Assembly: GCA_015179125.1 (NCBI GenBank)
Contig: WHVA01000234.1
Span: 62,001-126,000 of the forward strand
Length of the DNA stretch: 64,000 nucleotides
Direction of reading: 5' to 3'
Source of the DNA: Gautieria morchelliformis
Taxonomy: Eukaryota; Basidiomycota; Agaricomycetes; Gomphales; Gomphaceae
The translations under genes were made by a program, and so were the position numbers. Below the pieces are notes generated by a model. The model saw only the letters and a list, made by a program, of their open reading frames with translations. It did not search any database and was not told the DNA's origin. Numbering within the stretch: the first letter of the stretch is position 1; each line of letters starts with the position of its first letter. Below are positions 19,841 to 32,053 of this stretch, one piece after another.

Positions 19841-22084
19841 TCTCAAGATTGGATTTTGGGCGTTAATATCGCATGTTAGTGGCGAATGCCCGAATAGCGT
19901 GTGCGATCTAGCGAATCGCCCAGTGAACAGTACCGAAGAGGTAAGGGTTAAGAAGTAAGAGGGTTACTCGAAAGGAGTTCGCCCTGATCTACAGTCATAG
20001 TGAAATAGCCCGTGGCACTTGACGATGTAACGTGCAAGGTGTCACAGAAAGGTTGTCTAAGTAGCGACAATCCTTTCACCGGTGAAGGCACTCCTTCGGG
20101 GCCCTTCGCTGACAGCACAGAAAATAACTTCGAAGGCTAAGGTAACAAAGATGCAGTATGAGAACTCACCAGTGATGCCCAAGTCCTCTTCTGGTCGAAG
20201 ATAGAAATCTACAGGAGAAGGCTCAAGATGATGGTCACAGCGAGGTCAAGTTTGCACAAGATGGACGTATGATAATTAAACTGGAGAATATACATGCGAA
20301 TGTAAACTACTTATACCGAATGCTCATATGGTGCTAGCGAATAGGAAAGAGGCCATCTGGAGTCAGGGTTGGATAGGGGTGCGCGGTCAGGATACATAAT
20401 AGATGAAATAGAAATACAATAGAATGGAAGAGGGGTGCGAACATGAAGCAACGGAGAGGAAAGAGGGCGAAGGCCCCTATGTACGAAAACACGCCTTGGG
20501 AGCTGCATATACACCACCCTGCACGGACTCTTCATCTGCTGGGTTGATCCCACATGACCTACGGGTAGGATGCCCCATGAATGCATTGTGGCCATAGGAA
20601 CACCCAAAGGGGTTTGATGTTACGTATCGGAATTCCCGGAGGTCGGAACTGGAAAGGACAACGGCTTCAACTTATGTGTTGCGCCCCTGATGAACTACCG
20701 TCCTAAGTATTTCGGAATTGACTTGCGGATATCGGAGAAGGCGGAAGTTGGTAACAGAGTACTGAAGGTCGAGGGTCGGAAGAGGTGGAAGAGGCGGAGG
20801 ACAGAGGTTCGAGGACTGAGGGAGACAAGGCTAGCAAAACTCGCTGTGCTAAGAACAGGAGACAGTGCGAAGGGAATCACGTATCGATGTCGATTATCTG
20901 ATTCCAGAAACGGAGACATACATGAGGGGGTTTTTATACAAAGAGCAGAAGCAACAGGTAATGGTATGATACTAAGCAAGTTCCGGAGAGTGCGGGAATC
21001 GGATAGACATACGGGGCAAGTAACTAATAGGGAACAATGGGGTGACAAGGGGGGTGCAGGGTAGGGTAAGTACAATGGCAAAGAACAAGGCGAGTAAGTA
21101 CAATAGGCATCGGAGGAAACGGAACTACGGAAATGGTATCTTGCTGTGCTCAGGGTCGAGTACAGGGGCCGGTATCTGGAGGTGGCCAGGGGTACTGAAA
21201 GAACAAGGGGTCGAGGTAGAGGGTTGCGGATGTTGCGGATGTGCGGATGTCGGAATAGAGTCGGAGGTGGTGTGGAAGATATGCGGAGGTGGCGGAGATG
21301 GCTGATCGGAACAGTCGTGACAGTTGAGTTGAGAAGATGATGGGACCAGTGATGAACCATCAATCCGGGTAAAGGATGTCGATCATGTTTGATGGTGTGC
21401 CTGCTGGCGAATGATGCGAGTAGCGAATGGTCATATGGCGAATGTGGCGAATAGCAAATGGAGCGAGGAGTGAATGGAGCGAAGACGAGCGAACATGGAA
21501 GAGTGGTGAAAGGGAAAACAGGGATAGCTGGGTACAAGAAATAAATGAGTCATGACAGCCTGCACCTCCTTGCAATTCATGATAGGACCAATGATGAACC
21601 ATCAATCCAGGTAAAGGATGTCGATCGTGTTTGATGGCATGGCTACTGGCGAATGATGCGAGTAGCGAATGGTCATTTGGCGAATGTGGCGAATAGTGAA
21701 TGGAGCAAAGAGTGAATGGAGCGAAGCCGAGCGAACATGGAGGAGTGGTGAAAGGGAACACAGGGATAGCTGGATACAAGAAATGAATGGGTCATGACAA
21801 CTGTGTAGTGAAAACTTCAGCGAAGCTAATTCGTCACTATCCGAATGCATCCTGAGCATGTGGGTCTGTCATGGAGTGGGATTTTAACAGATGATGGGTT
21901 CTATGATGGATGATGGCCCCAACACCTGGCGTCCTGGCAGGAATGATGCGAATAGCGAATGTGAAAGCAGTATAGCGACAAATATTTTGGCAAGATATTC
22001 GCTGGTTCAGGAAGTCATTCACTGGTTCAGGAGGTCATTTGCTGTGTGTTGAGGGATGATTCTCAGAATAAACGAATCATGACA
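19841..22084 (+). repeat. LTR complex of the TGTCAAGATT family, copy B
   Basis: It starts TCTCAAGATTGG (first TGT mutated) and follows copy A base for base in blocks such as TTGACGATGTAACGTGCAAGGTGTCAC and GAGAACTCACCAGTGATGCC (read in parts). The end is unusual: three 3'-end units, each closing in a TCATGACA-type end, follow each other (ends near 21553, 21800 and 22084). A further LTR is inserted at 20618-21322. Open frames on the minus strand (MYPAIPVFPFTT repeated) are repeat artefacts, not genes. Confidence 0.65.
20618..21322. repeat. Putative solo LTR (705 bp) nested in copy B
   Basis: Relative to copy A, copy B has about 705 extra bases starting TGTTACGTATCGG and ending GTCGTGACA, so it has TG...CA ends. 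The flanks are TTTGA and GTTGA, a 5-bp duplication with one mismatch. No coding domain is visible. Confidence 0.5.
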
Positions 22085-22271
22085 ACGAGGTGCTTCGAGC
22101 GTCCCGGAAAACCCCCCATTCCGTCACCTGTATTCCAACCCCCCGTCAGTTCAAGCCGCACCCCAGCGCTGAGTTATTGGTGCTGGCCGAGGGTGTGTCA
22201 GTGAAGTTCCTGAGGAACCGAGCACTGAACCCTCCACCCCGAGCGATCCTGGAGATGGTGGTGGAGGCGAC
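22085..22271 (+). other. Orphan 187-bp segment between two LTRs
   Basis: It lies exactly between the end of LTR copy B and the start of copy C. One plus-strand frame is open and protein-like (SAELLVLAEGVSVKFLRNRA, then LEMVVEAT), but I recognise no family. It could be a remnant of internal retroelement sequence or of a host exon. Confidence 0.35.
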
Positions 22272-23246
22272 TGTCAAGATTGGTTTTTAGGCGTTAATAT
22301 TGTGTATTAGTGAACACAGCGAATGCCCAAATACCTTGTGCAAATAAGTATGCCGTTCGTGAACTGATGAATGTTCACCAGATAAGAGGGTTGCCTGAAT
22401 GGAGCTCACCCTATCTACAGTCGTAGCGAAATGGCCCATGGCACTTGACGATGTAACGTGCAAGGTGTCACGGAAGGGCTGTCTAAGTAGCGACAATCCC
22501 TTCGCCGGCGAAGGTACTCCTTCGGAGCCCTTCGCCGACAGCACAGAAAATAGTTCGAAGGCTAAGGTAATGAAGATGAAGTATGAGAACTCACCAGTGA
22601 TGCCTAAGTCCTCTGCTGGTCGAAGACAGAAATCTCCAAGAGAAGGCTCAAGATGATGATCACGGCAAGGTCAAGTTTGCACAAGATGGACGACGTATGA
22701 TAATTGAACTGAGGAATATACATGCGAATGCAAACTACTTATATCGAATGCTCGTAAGGTATCAGCGAATAGGAAAGAGGCCGTCGTGAGTCAGGGTTGG
22801 ATAGGGGTGCACAGTCATGATACTAAGTAGATGGAATAAACATACAATGGAGTGAGAGAAGAGGGAGAACATGAAATGACGGAGAGTAAAGGTGGCGAAG
22901 ACACCTATGTACGAAATCATGTCTTGGGGCCCGCATATACACTGCCCTGCATGGGTTCTTCGTCTACTGGGTTGATCCCACACGACCTATGGGTAGGACA
23001 CCCCGCGAATGCACCCTGCTCATATGAACACCAAAAGGAGGTTAGATCGAGAAGCTGATGGAGCTACTGATGAGCCATCATGCTGGGTAGGGATGTCGAT
23101 CGTGTTTTTGATGGTGTGCCTGCTGGCGAATGATGTGAGCAGCGAATGGCTGTTCACCGAAATGCGAGGAAGGGCGAACGGAGACAACATAGGGGAGGAG
23201 TGGTCGAGGTGGAGGGCGAGGCCGAGTGAACACGGGGGAGGAACAA
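22272..23246 (+). repeat. LTR of the TGTCAAGATT family, copy C, 3' truncated
   Basis: It begins TGTCAAGATTGGTTTTTAGGC and parallels copy A through the GGTCGTGAGTCAGGG block and the ATGTCTTGGG block. It stops near 23246, about 50 bp before the family's usual TGACA end, where a pol fragment begins. Confidence 0.65.
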
Positions 23247-23299
23247 TCTAGCTTCTTCTATCCATCCAAGCCTGTGCAAACTTGCACAACTACTAATCC

Positions 23300-23565
23300 C
23301 AGCTAAGCCCATACAGCACACCCGCTCCCTACTTGAGGAACGAGACAGGACCTTTGTCATATTTGTGAATGAAAGTCCTGAAACAATTGGCGCAGGCTGG
23401 ACTGTCTCCCAACAGCTTTCTGAACAGGCCAGCAAGTCTGCACCAGTCAGATCCTTCGAGGACCTTGTCCCCAAACCATACCAGGAGTTCAAGGATGTGT
23501 TTTCTAAGGAGTCATTTGACCAACTGCCTCCTCGAAAGCCCTGGGACCATGCAATTGAGCGGAAA
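23300..23565 (+). pseudogene. Ty3/gypsy Pol fragment at the entrance to RT
   Basis: The frame encodes RDRTFVIFVNESPETIGAG, VSQQLSEQASKS, VPKPYQEFKDVFSKESFDQL and PPRKPWDHAIE. The VFSKExFDxLPPRKPWDHAIE motif is the linker immediately before the RT domain in Ty3/gypsy Pol. It ends abruptly at ATTTATGATATA, so no RT motif remains. Confidence 0.75.
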
Positions 23566-23570
23566 TTTAT

Positions 23571-23870
23571 GATATATTTTTATTATCTAGCTATTCAGTT
23601 TTGAAGTAGGTGGCCTGCTCGCCGTTGCAGATGGTGAGCTGGGATCGGCCCGTAGTACGGAACAACCAACTAAACCATATTCATCATCTCCTAATTTTTA
23701 GAGTATTTGTGATATATTTTCATTATCTGGCTATTTAGTTTTGAAGTAGACGGCAAGCACCAAATCGGCCCTTAGGACAGAACGACGAACTAGCTATATT
23801 CGTCATCTCCTGATTTTTAGCATATTTGTGATATATATTTTATGTCTGGGTAATTATTTATAAAGGCAAT
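23571..23870 (+). repeat. Imperfect repeats of about 120-140 bp
   Basis: GATATATTTT(T/C)ATTATCT(A/G)GCTATT(C/T)AG begins at 23571 and 23711, with a weaker third start near 23830. Each of the first two is followed by TTTTGAAGTAG, a CGGCCC(G/T)TAG-type word and CATCTCCT(A/G)ATTTTTAG. There are two good copies and one partial. Confidence 0.6.
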
Positions 23871-25481
23871 GTTGTGCTCGCCATCAGTGATGACAAGGTG
23901 GTTCGAGGTCGTCCATGGCCAGGGGCCGTGTGGTGGCGGAGTTTGATGGCGGACAGTGCCGTACAGAGTCCACACACAGCAGGGGACCACAGGGCTATAC
24001 AGGTCAAAGGAACTACTACTGACCTGGACACAGTTTCGTGGAATAAACTACAGAATAGACCTACCACGAGAATTTGCTAGTTAGACTTAGACCACACATG
24101 TGGGGTGTGCATCTAACTAGATTACAGTTTGGTGCCATACAAGCCTTGAAGCTCCAACTTCAGAGAGGCTTGTACCAAGATGCCGCGCTAGGGGGACCAT
24201 CTCCTCACGGTGCTGCGTTGGCCACAACACCTCTCGCGTCAAGGTTTCTTTATATTATCAAAACAGAGATGTATTCTGACAACTTGTCCTGTGTGAATAG
24301 CTAAGAATCAATTTAATTATGTCGTGATGTATGTGCCTTACAAGTGACAAATGGCTTGTGAGGCACGTAGTTGAACTAGTCACTCAAGAATAATTTTTAA
24401 AAAATTATAACAATGACCTCTAGTATGTTTTAAAGTGATCCCATAAATTACTTTGCTGCTTGGTGACCGGTGGTGGCAGCACCAGGCACTTTTCCAGATG
24501 ACGGTGTTGACAGTCCGTTACATCACCTGTAAGCACGCTCGTGCTTTACAGCAAAAATGGACATCGACGTATGCTGGGGAGATTTCCTGCCGGTATCACA
24601 CAAAGATGCTCTAGAGGACAGGCTTGGGATCATATTCTCTCTCATCAGTCATCTGGGAGTCTCATATTCTGAGCTATTATTGTTTCTCTTCTCTTCTCCT
24701 TGCCCGAAGGTTTGAAACCGTGCCGGTCAATTTATTCGTACCATTACTATCATAGTGTTCGAGCTGTTCCATTTGCTGCTAAAAATATTTAGGATATCTG
24801 GCATACATTTCCAACTATAGAAGTCCTTAAAAATCACTGAGCGGCCGTCTGTAACGCGTTGACAAGGGAGATAGCACAATTGTGCCCACCCCCACTATTC
24901 CCAACAGGATATAAGACAGCTGCTCAGTGATCAAGCAATTCTAACTAGCTAGGGAGCTCAAGAGACATATGGTCTAGTAGATTGTCATAGTGAGTGCAGC
25001 GGTAGAGAGTGTGTGGCTGGCGGTAGAGGCTGCGGGAGACGGCCCTGTTTCGTGGCATCTTGGTGCAAGTGCTCGCGGAGCGTGAACTTTGAGTCGGAGA
25101 TGGAGCTTGTGCCGAACCTAGTTTCCGCCATGCTCCACCGTCCTACACGCTGGATACTCGAATTAAAGATGGCTTCGAAGTGTGAGTTTTCGTGGCAGAT
25201 TGGCTCCCCGGCACCAAAGTTACCACGCCTCCTAATCATCCGGGTCCTATTCCCTCCCTCATCCATGCGAGGCTTAAAGCAGCAGTGCCCTCCGGTAACG
25301 GCAGCATCGTTTCACGTTGAAAACACGAAAGTGTCCACCGTGTCGTTTTGTTCATAATATTCGAAAGACATTAGACAGAGTTTACAGTTGTCCGGAATTT
25401 CTGATACATCATTAAGATCGAAGCCCCTAGGGTACTCCCTGGCCTCAGACCAACCACGCAGGCGATTTTGACTGGGACTCG
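23871..25481. other. Non-coding stretch with a 44-bp palindrome
   Basis: No gene recognised. At 24077-24120 an imperfect palindrome (CTAGTTAGA...TCTAACTAG arms, centre CACACATGTGGGG) could form a hairpin. The last 500 bases lie beyond the 3' end of the Rim20 gene and include its likely 3' UTR. Short open frames on both strands there show no motif. Confidence 0.4.
24077..24120. repeat. Imperfect 44-bp palindrome
   Basis: The outer arms of 9 bp are perfect (CTAGTTAGA / TCTAACTAG); the inner part around ACATGT is nearly symmetric. Confidence 0.6.
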
Positions 25482-28400
25482 TCAAACGGCAGCCTGTCGC
25501 GTGCCTGATCTTGTCTTCCGAGCTCCCTTGGAAGGCTTGCGGGCGGATGTAGGCACCGCCAACGTTTCCCAAGCCGCCGAGTTGGGAGGGGGAAGATGTA
25601 ACCCAAAATCATCCTGGTCAGTTGCAGAAGGCGACCGAGGAGCCGCAGAACTTGACACCCGTGCATCCGAGTCTGGCCGGGGAACATTGCTGGCAAAGTC
25701 TTCCGTCGAAGCACTAGGTTGTTCTGGGGACGGCTTGGGGGCAGGGGCAGGGACAGGCTGTTGTTCCTGTGCAGAAGGATGGGGGTCGGGGTGACTAGCA
25801 AGATGGGAATACGTGGCAGGCGCCTGTGATGCTACACTCATTGAATTGAGACTTTCTGTCAACCATCTATAAAACACCCTGTTCAGCAACAATCTCGGTG
25901 ACCAAGGCAAGGAAGCGACGTACTCGACATCCTTCCTGCGTTCCAGAACCCACACTTTACAACTTTCCTTGAATTGGGCCAGAATGACTGCAAAGTCATT
26001 GTAGAACTGGCGAACAAGCATGAGCTGGCCCCTCAAATGTTGAATCACGCGAGGACTCACCTTAATTCCCTCGGTCAGATGTCTGCATATATCACGATAT
26101 TTGTGATAAGCAAGATCCAGGGACTGTAAAGCATGCTCCCTCGCCTTGACAGAGGGATCCTCCCGTCGCGAGTCCAGAAACAAGGCGTTTCGCTCCTTGA
26201 TCCCTTCGAGTGCTTCCTCCTGCCTCTGCCCCCCGTCCTCAAGCTCCTCTCGAAATTTGTCATATTTGCTCAACTCCTCCTCAATTGCCCGCTCGAATAT
26301 CTCCGGCCGAACTTCAACCCACATCGCAACGGAGGCAGCCTCTCGCATGAATCGTGGTGCGACGTCATCAGATGAGGCAATCCGTTCCACACGGCCCATC
26401 AAGGTAGCCCTCGCCTGAACTAAATCATCCAACGTCTCGAGATGGGAGCGCAAGGCGCGGGCGTGGCCCTGGGTAGACTTACTCCCGCCTCCACTGACGT
26501 CCGACAGAGTCGAGCTCGGGACGACAGTCTCAATGTCGCTCTGCCGCATAACGGATCAACATTGGCTTTGAACTGTTCCGTGCGTCATGAGTCGTACTCA
26601 CCTCGTCCCAGCACAGCACGCCAATCCTGTCGGCCCATTCCTCCCAGTCGTCCCGCACTACCCGATCGCTTTCTGCAGCTCGGTCGAGGACCTCTCTGTA
26701 CCGCCTCGCCTGCTCCGTCAGGTCATGGTTGGCCTCGTGGGACGCAACACGCTTCCACACATCACCGCTATAGGCGGCACGCATCTCCTCATCTTCCGTT
26801 GCTTCTTGGTCCAACATATCGAGGGCCTAACCGGCAATTCATTACTCAGCCTCTAAACATCAGAATATGAAAGCGCACCTCATCCAGCGCCGCCGAATTC
26901 CTTCTCGCGAGCCTCTGAACATCCTCAGTCAAAGCGGGTATCCGATGCATCCCATCTTCCAATCGTACTTCCTCGGCTTTCCCGAGGAGGCTGGGCGGAA
27001 GACCAATAGGCCTGTCCAAGGCGTCAAGAGCCGCTGGAAGGTTGAGAGATCTCAAGGCTCTGATGAAAGAATCACTGTTGTGTCTACGAGCCATGAACAA
27101 CTTTGATCCACTTACGATGTGGAAGCGCTATCCAGCTGCTTGGCAGAATCCATAATCTCGAGCTGTATCCAATCGTTCTTCCTCTCCTTATAAATATCTA
27201 CCGAATGAAATGCAATCAGGCGTAATGCCGCGTCCAAGTGAAGAAAACAGCTTACCGATAGCAACGCGAACCCCCCACCCGCACAACTCGCCGAGAATTG
27301 CCTCGCCTTCTTTAATCACAGACTTTGGGTCCTTAACACCCAACGGCACAGTGTTTGTTACAACGTCTTTTAGCTCCTGGATGGGCGGGACTGATGAAGA
27401 TGAGGGGACGACCTGGTGATAAATGAGGTCATTGTCACGCTCTGCCCGTTTATAGGAGGTCTCGAGTGTGTCATGGAGGGACTGCAAACAATGTAATAGG
27501 GTACTCGTTAAGGGTGATGTGATACTGCACTAATGTATGACCCACCTTGATATCGTCCTGCACCGCGCGTGCAACACCGCCCTTTCGCGCGAAATCTAAG
27601 GCTTTCTTCGCTTCCGCCTTTGCGATGTCTAAACGCGCCAATTCGTCGCCGTATCTGAAATTGTCAGCCCCCAGTTGTTTTTGAGGACATGACAGACGGC
27701 TTCAGGTAATGCAAGAGAAACCAACCGATTGGCCTCTAGATCATCCACGCTTTTTCTGTACAGAGCCGCGGCAGCGAAATGATGATATTTTGTCCGCACA
27801 TGTGCTATCCATTCCTGAACAAACGTCAAGCAGAGTCCCTGCGACAAGCGAACTTTAAGCGCTCACACGAGTAAATGCGTAAGTGTTTTCCATGGCTTCA
27901 AGCGCATCCCGGTATAGCAGTGACGTCTTCCAAGAAAGCCGAGCAACTAGATGGTTCTTCATGTTGTCTGCGCCAATGACAATATCAGCATCAAAATTGC
28001 TGCTACGAGACACCCAAGATAGCACCTACCAACCACTGCTCTTTGCCAAAAGCATTCTTGAGCTTGAGCAAGCATGAGCTTCTGGAGTGCTGTGAGAAGG
28101 GGTTCGGAAAGGTCAACGGGCATGGTAGTGTTCGAAGGAAGGGAGGTCTCCAAGGCTGGTAAAGCAGCAGTTATGAGATGGGACAAAACGCCTGCAGCAC
28201 TCTACGATGAGTAACCCATTGAATTCGGACGACATTTGGTTAAGTATCGGACTGCGAAAATTGGCAGAGGGTGGCTGACCTGAAAATGCGCCATGGCACG
28301 CTTGATCCCGTCGCCATGCGAGCGATCCTCCGATGTGGCTAGCTGACAATACAAAGCTGCAAGATTATACAGGATGTTGGCACGTTCGTATGCGAGATTA

Positions 28401-28803
28401 GATAGCGTCAAAGGAGGAGAGTCTTGGGGAAAGGCTCGAGAATATGGTATTGGCAGGTGAATCTGAGACGGATAAGTAAGAAGTGCATTAGAATAATTTA
28501 CAGCTTACGTCCAAAGGCAGCTTCGTTAATATGAAGACTAACTGAGCATGATACCTATTAAGAGGTTGAGAGCTGGGTCAGGCTACGTAACGCTTGAGCC
28601 ACTCACGCGATAACTTTCTCTGTGGCATCCACATGCACGGTATTGCTAACCGCATCCTTCCTCATAGCTTCCCACTTGCTGATGTCCCATCTGAACGCGT
28701 CCGGATGCGTTTCCGTATGGGCAGATTGGATGTATTCTCGCAGAGCAGACCTCAGAGGAACGGCGGATGTGGACTTGAAGGGTAGTGTGAGCTGGTTGGG
28801 CAT
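25482..28803 (-). CDS. rim20: BRO1-domain pH-signalling scaffold, Rim20/PalA homologue
   Basis: Exons on the minus strand: 28607-28803, 28509-28554, 28280-28462, 28030-28201, 27867-27967, 27726-27838, 27546-27654, 27256-27481, 27116-27197, 26879-27074, 26602-26826, 26061-26540, 25482-26006, giving 884 residues. Phase is consistent throughout and all donors are GT. Residues 1 to about 390 form a BRO1 domain (LTLPFKSTSAVPLRSALREY, AYERANILYNLAALYCQLA). About 400-720 match the V-shaped coiled coil (LRSLNLPAALDALDRPIGLP). A Pro/Ser-rich tail follows. In fungi Rim20/PalA links ESCRT-III on endosomes to processing of the Rim101/PacC transcription factor at alkaline pH. Bro1 is the alternative paralogue; the VAALDALDRPIGLPP-type region supports PalA. 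Intron 9 is very short (41 nt, or 32 nt with another acceptor). Confidence 0.85.
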
Positions 28804-31800
28804 ATCAAGCCGGTTTATGCACTAAGTCTGGGGCTGTAAGGCTGTGGCAAAGGGAAGCCGTCCAACGAATGCTGAAGCTCAAGACTCTAAATTAAGACGA
28901 GGTCCAACTGGGTCACGTGACCAGCGCCGTGCGTTGTGCTTACATCATACATGATCAGCGCTGACAACCAAATCAGAAACATGAGCCGTGACCATGTGAC
29001 GTTCAACTCCCGTAGCAATGAATCGAACCCTCGACGCTGCAGCTGTGGGCCAAATTGCAGCATTTGTTTCTAAGATACGTGGAACAAGTACGCCACGAAT
29101 TTGGAAATAGCTGGAGACAGGACGATAGAGAAGTTCTTTCGGTATGTCCTGCCTGGAGACCCACATAGAGGCGACCAGATATAGCATTACAATATTGCGA
29201 GCCTCTCGCTGGAAGCGTATTCCGAAGATTCCGAAGGCTGCGTCAACTCTACACACCGCTTCGGATGTTGATGCAATGAACGAACATCTTGCTCGCCGGA
29301 GAGCTGAGTCTCGAAAACGGCGTTCCGCATCTGACAGACTGCTATGCTTATAAAATAGGCCAAACCGCTTTGGGGTCTTCCCTTGGAACCCTGGGTTTGG
29401 CTCCTGCTTCCAAGTGTTGGCTAACCGCCTGCTCAATTTCATATCTCTTTCATATTCGTCGTCCCATATATGGAGATCGATCTTGCCCCTCCCCGTCCTG
29501 TTGACTCAAAAATGGTTTCATAGGTAAGCACTTAGGCTATATCCAATAGTGCATCCTTGATATGGGTGCTGAGGATGTCCCAGCCACACAACGCTATTTC
29601 CTCCTGGTGAATCCGAGCGCTCAAAGCTGTCTTCAAATGACCACTTGGGAGAACTATGTCACGTTACTGTAATTTCCACAAGAGATCTTCTAACTTATGC
29701 TCATTATTCGAAAAAGGATTGCATGCCTGAATGTGTATGTTTTACGTTACGTGGAATCGGGCATATCTCCCTTAGCTGTCAGCAACTGGTTATTTCTTGA
29801 CCCTTTTCTATCGATCTCTTTCCCAATCCTTGTTACATGGCCACGGATGCTTGCCCACGCCCTCCAGTGTGCTTCCCAGGTCACCTCCGGCACTATTGTT
29901 GCAGTCATCGTACGTCCTTTTCCACAGACTTTCCGTTGTACATTGCATGGTCTCATCAAAATAACCCAAAAATCCTTGGAAATCCTGTTCATACCGCTGT
30001 CCTGTGAGCGTGAAAAAAGCGGGGAAATCTGGCTGTCAAAGGTTTCAGGGGCAGGAATACATCCTGCACCTGAATATTGAATCCTGGACTCCGGCGCCTC
30101 TACATCGTATCCTTTGCGTTGATATCTCTAAGACCATATCGGGATCGATGTTCACGTGGATCATGTCGGCGTCTGCGGGTCGCGCTAGACTGTATGACTA
30201 CTGTAGCAACAATCAAAGTCAGCACATATATACAGATTCCAGGGTCGGCAGACCTTTCCCCAGAACGCGACAAAAATTTGTGAGAACCTTGGATCATTCG
30301 TTACTAGTTGGAACATGGCTTGACTGTCTCCAGACCTTCAAGTCCTCTCTGTTTTAATTCGATAGGAATAATGCACCACATCCAGTCGACTGGGGCCCTT
30401 GATCTACTGCCTTTCTTATCCTCAGATCTGAGGTCGTAATCTTTGGATGTAGAACTCCACTAGCGTCCAGGAAGGCGGGGGCTCCTTTATCCCAAAAGTA
30501 ATCCCGCTTCGATGGGAAATGATTGCATTAATGATGGGGGATTGGTAATTTCATCCTGCAGGCTGCTGCGCTGATCCGTAGGCACCGGCGGTTCTGGGAT
30601 GCCTTTCCTACCCTCTGTTAGGCTTTCACCCCGTACGCCCTTTGCATTCTTCGCGGCGGCCTATTTGCATCTCCATAGAATTCCGAAAAGCTCCGGAAGG
30701 TTCAGCCATGTCGTGCAAGACCATCATCCTCATCTGGGAAAGGAAAGAGCTCATCTAGGACCCCTTGAGCTCAATGCGCAAACGGCCTTGATCGAGTTAC
30801 CTTTGTCTAGGCCCTTCTATGTGATCTAGGACATGTATACGTGCTAAACTTCGACTTATTTGTCACCTTGGGGGCAACGTGGCCAACCGACATAGTGGTA
30901 GTTGCTGTGGGTGCCTATAGTATTCAATCGAGTAGCGATGTGGATCTTGATGAAATAATGACGAGCACATGATTGTCGCCGACAGAAGCATTTAGCTCAT
31001 GAGCGCTGAGCGCTTGAACCATCGCTGCAGAATTATCACACGTGAGACTGACAGAATTATCCTTAGCTAGAGTGCAACACAGGGCGATGGGACTCACCAG
31101 GTGGCCCTGAATATCTACCACTGTTGCTACTAGTGAATTAACCAAGTCTAGCTGAAATGAAAACTAATAGGGCGGAATGAAAGACTCACTGATTAATCAT
31201 CGTAAGAACAGTCGTGTTACTTTAGGTGCGGCTCAGCTATTGTTGCGTTGAGAAACAGGTGTTTGCACTGTTTTAACCTTTAGCGCGGGACAGAGTAACC
31301 AAGTTAAAATAAATAAATAAAAAGCTGTTGCATAAGGTTCGAACGCGGGAGGTCGACGAGGAAGCGCAAGGTCATTTCTAGATATGTTCAAACATCGTAT
31401 ATAGTCCATGGAGGAACTCAGAAAAGGGGAGTGCAAGTTATGTAATGACATACAGTACGTATCCTGACAAAAAAAATCATAAAGGAGCAAGTTGCTAGTT
31501 GAACCGCCATGTTGTCCGCTTTGGCTTCGATCACTTGTTATTTCGAATTCGGAAGACATCAGACACAGCCAAAGCGTATCACACCGAGAATCAGCGCCGG
31601 GCTCGGACAAACAAAAGGTGTTGGCATGAGTGTTGGCATGAGACGTGACATGGTCTCTGCACCGAATCTCGGCCGCCTCCCTTCCTGCTTAGCTATAGGC
31701 AACCGCGCCTTCGATCTCAGGTGTCAAATATCCAAGTCGCTACGATCCAAACCTCCTGTGAGAGGAGAGAGATTCTAGCGAGGAAAATGAGGGTGCTTCG

Positions 31801-32053
31801 TCAAACAGCTTCGCATTTGATTTATGAGAAGGTCCGGGCGGTCATGCATGGAGGGTGCTCTCATGAGGGCCGGCTAACGAGACTGGGACTTCGGCAGTCC
31901 CCAGCCGAGCGATGCCGCGCGGGTAGTGATAACTCTTGTTGATCTAATCTCCCGAAATACGTAGAAGCAAGAACAGCCGACCCTCGACCCCTGGTCAATA
32001 ATCGCTGGTATAAATTGGAAAAATGGACCGGCCGCATTCTCACCTCGCCCACC
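28804..32053. other. Long intergenic region without a recognisable gene
   Basis: It includes the divergent promoters of Rim20 (leftward) and glutamate decarboxylase (rightward). A minus-strand open frame at 28945-29442 and plus-strand frames near 29697 and 31509 have no motif and no exon-like continuation, so I do not call them. No repeat or transposon similarity to the flanks was seen. Confidence 0.4.

Noticed and set aside
20695-21779. Minus-strand frames starting MYPAIPVFPFTT
   Set aside because: They repeat with the LTR 3'-end units and cross a nested LTR border; low complexity and no motif.
28945-29442. Minus-strand 165-residue frame upstream of Rim20
   Set aside because: No motif, no exon continuation and competing open frames on the other strand.
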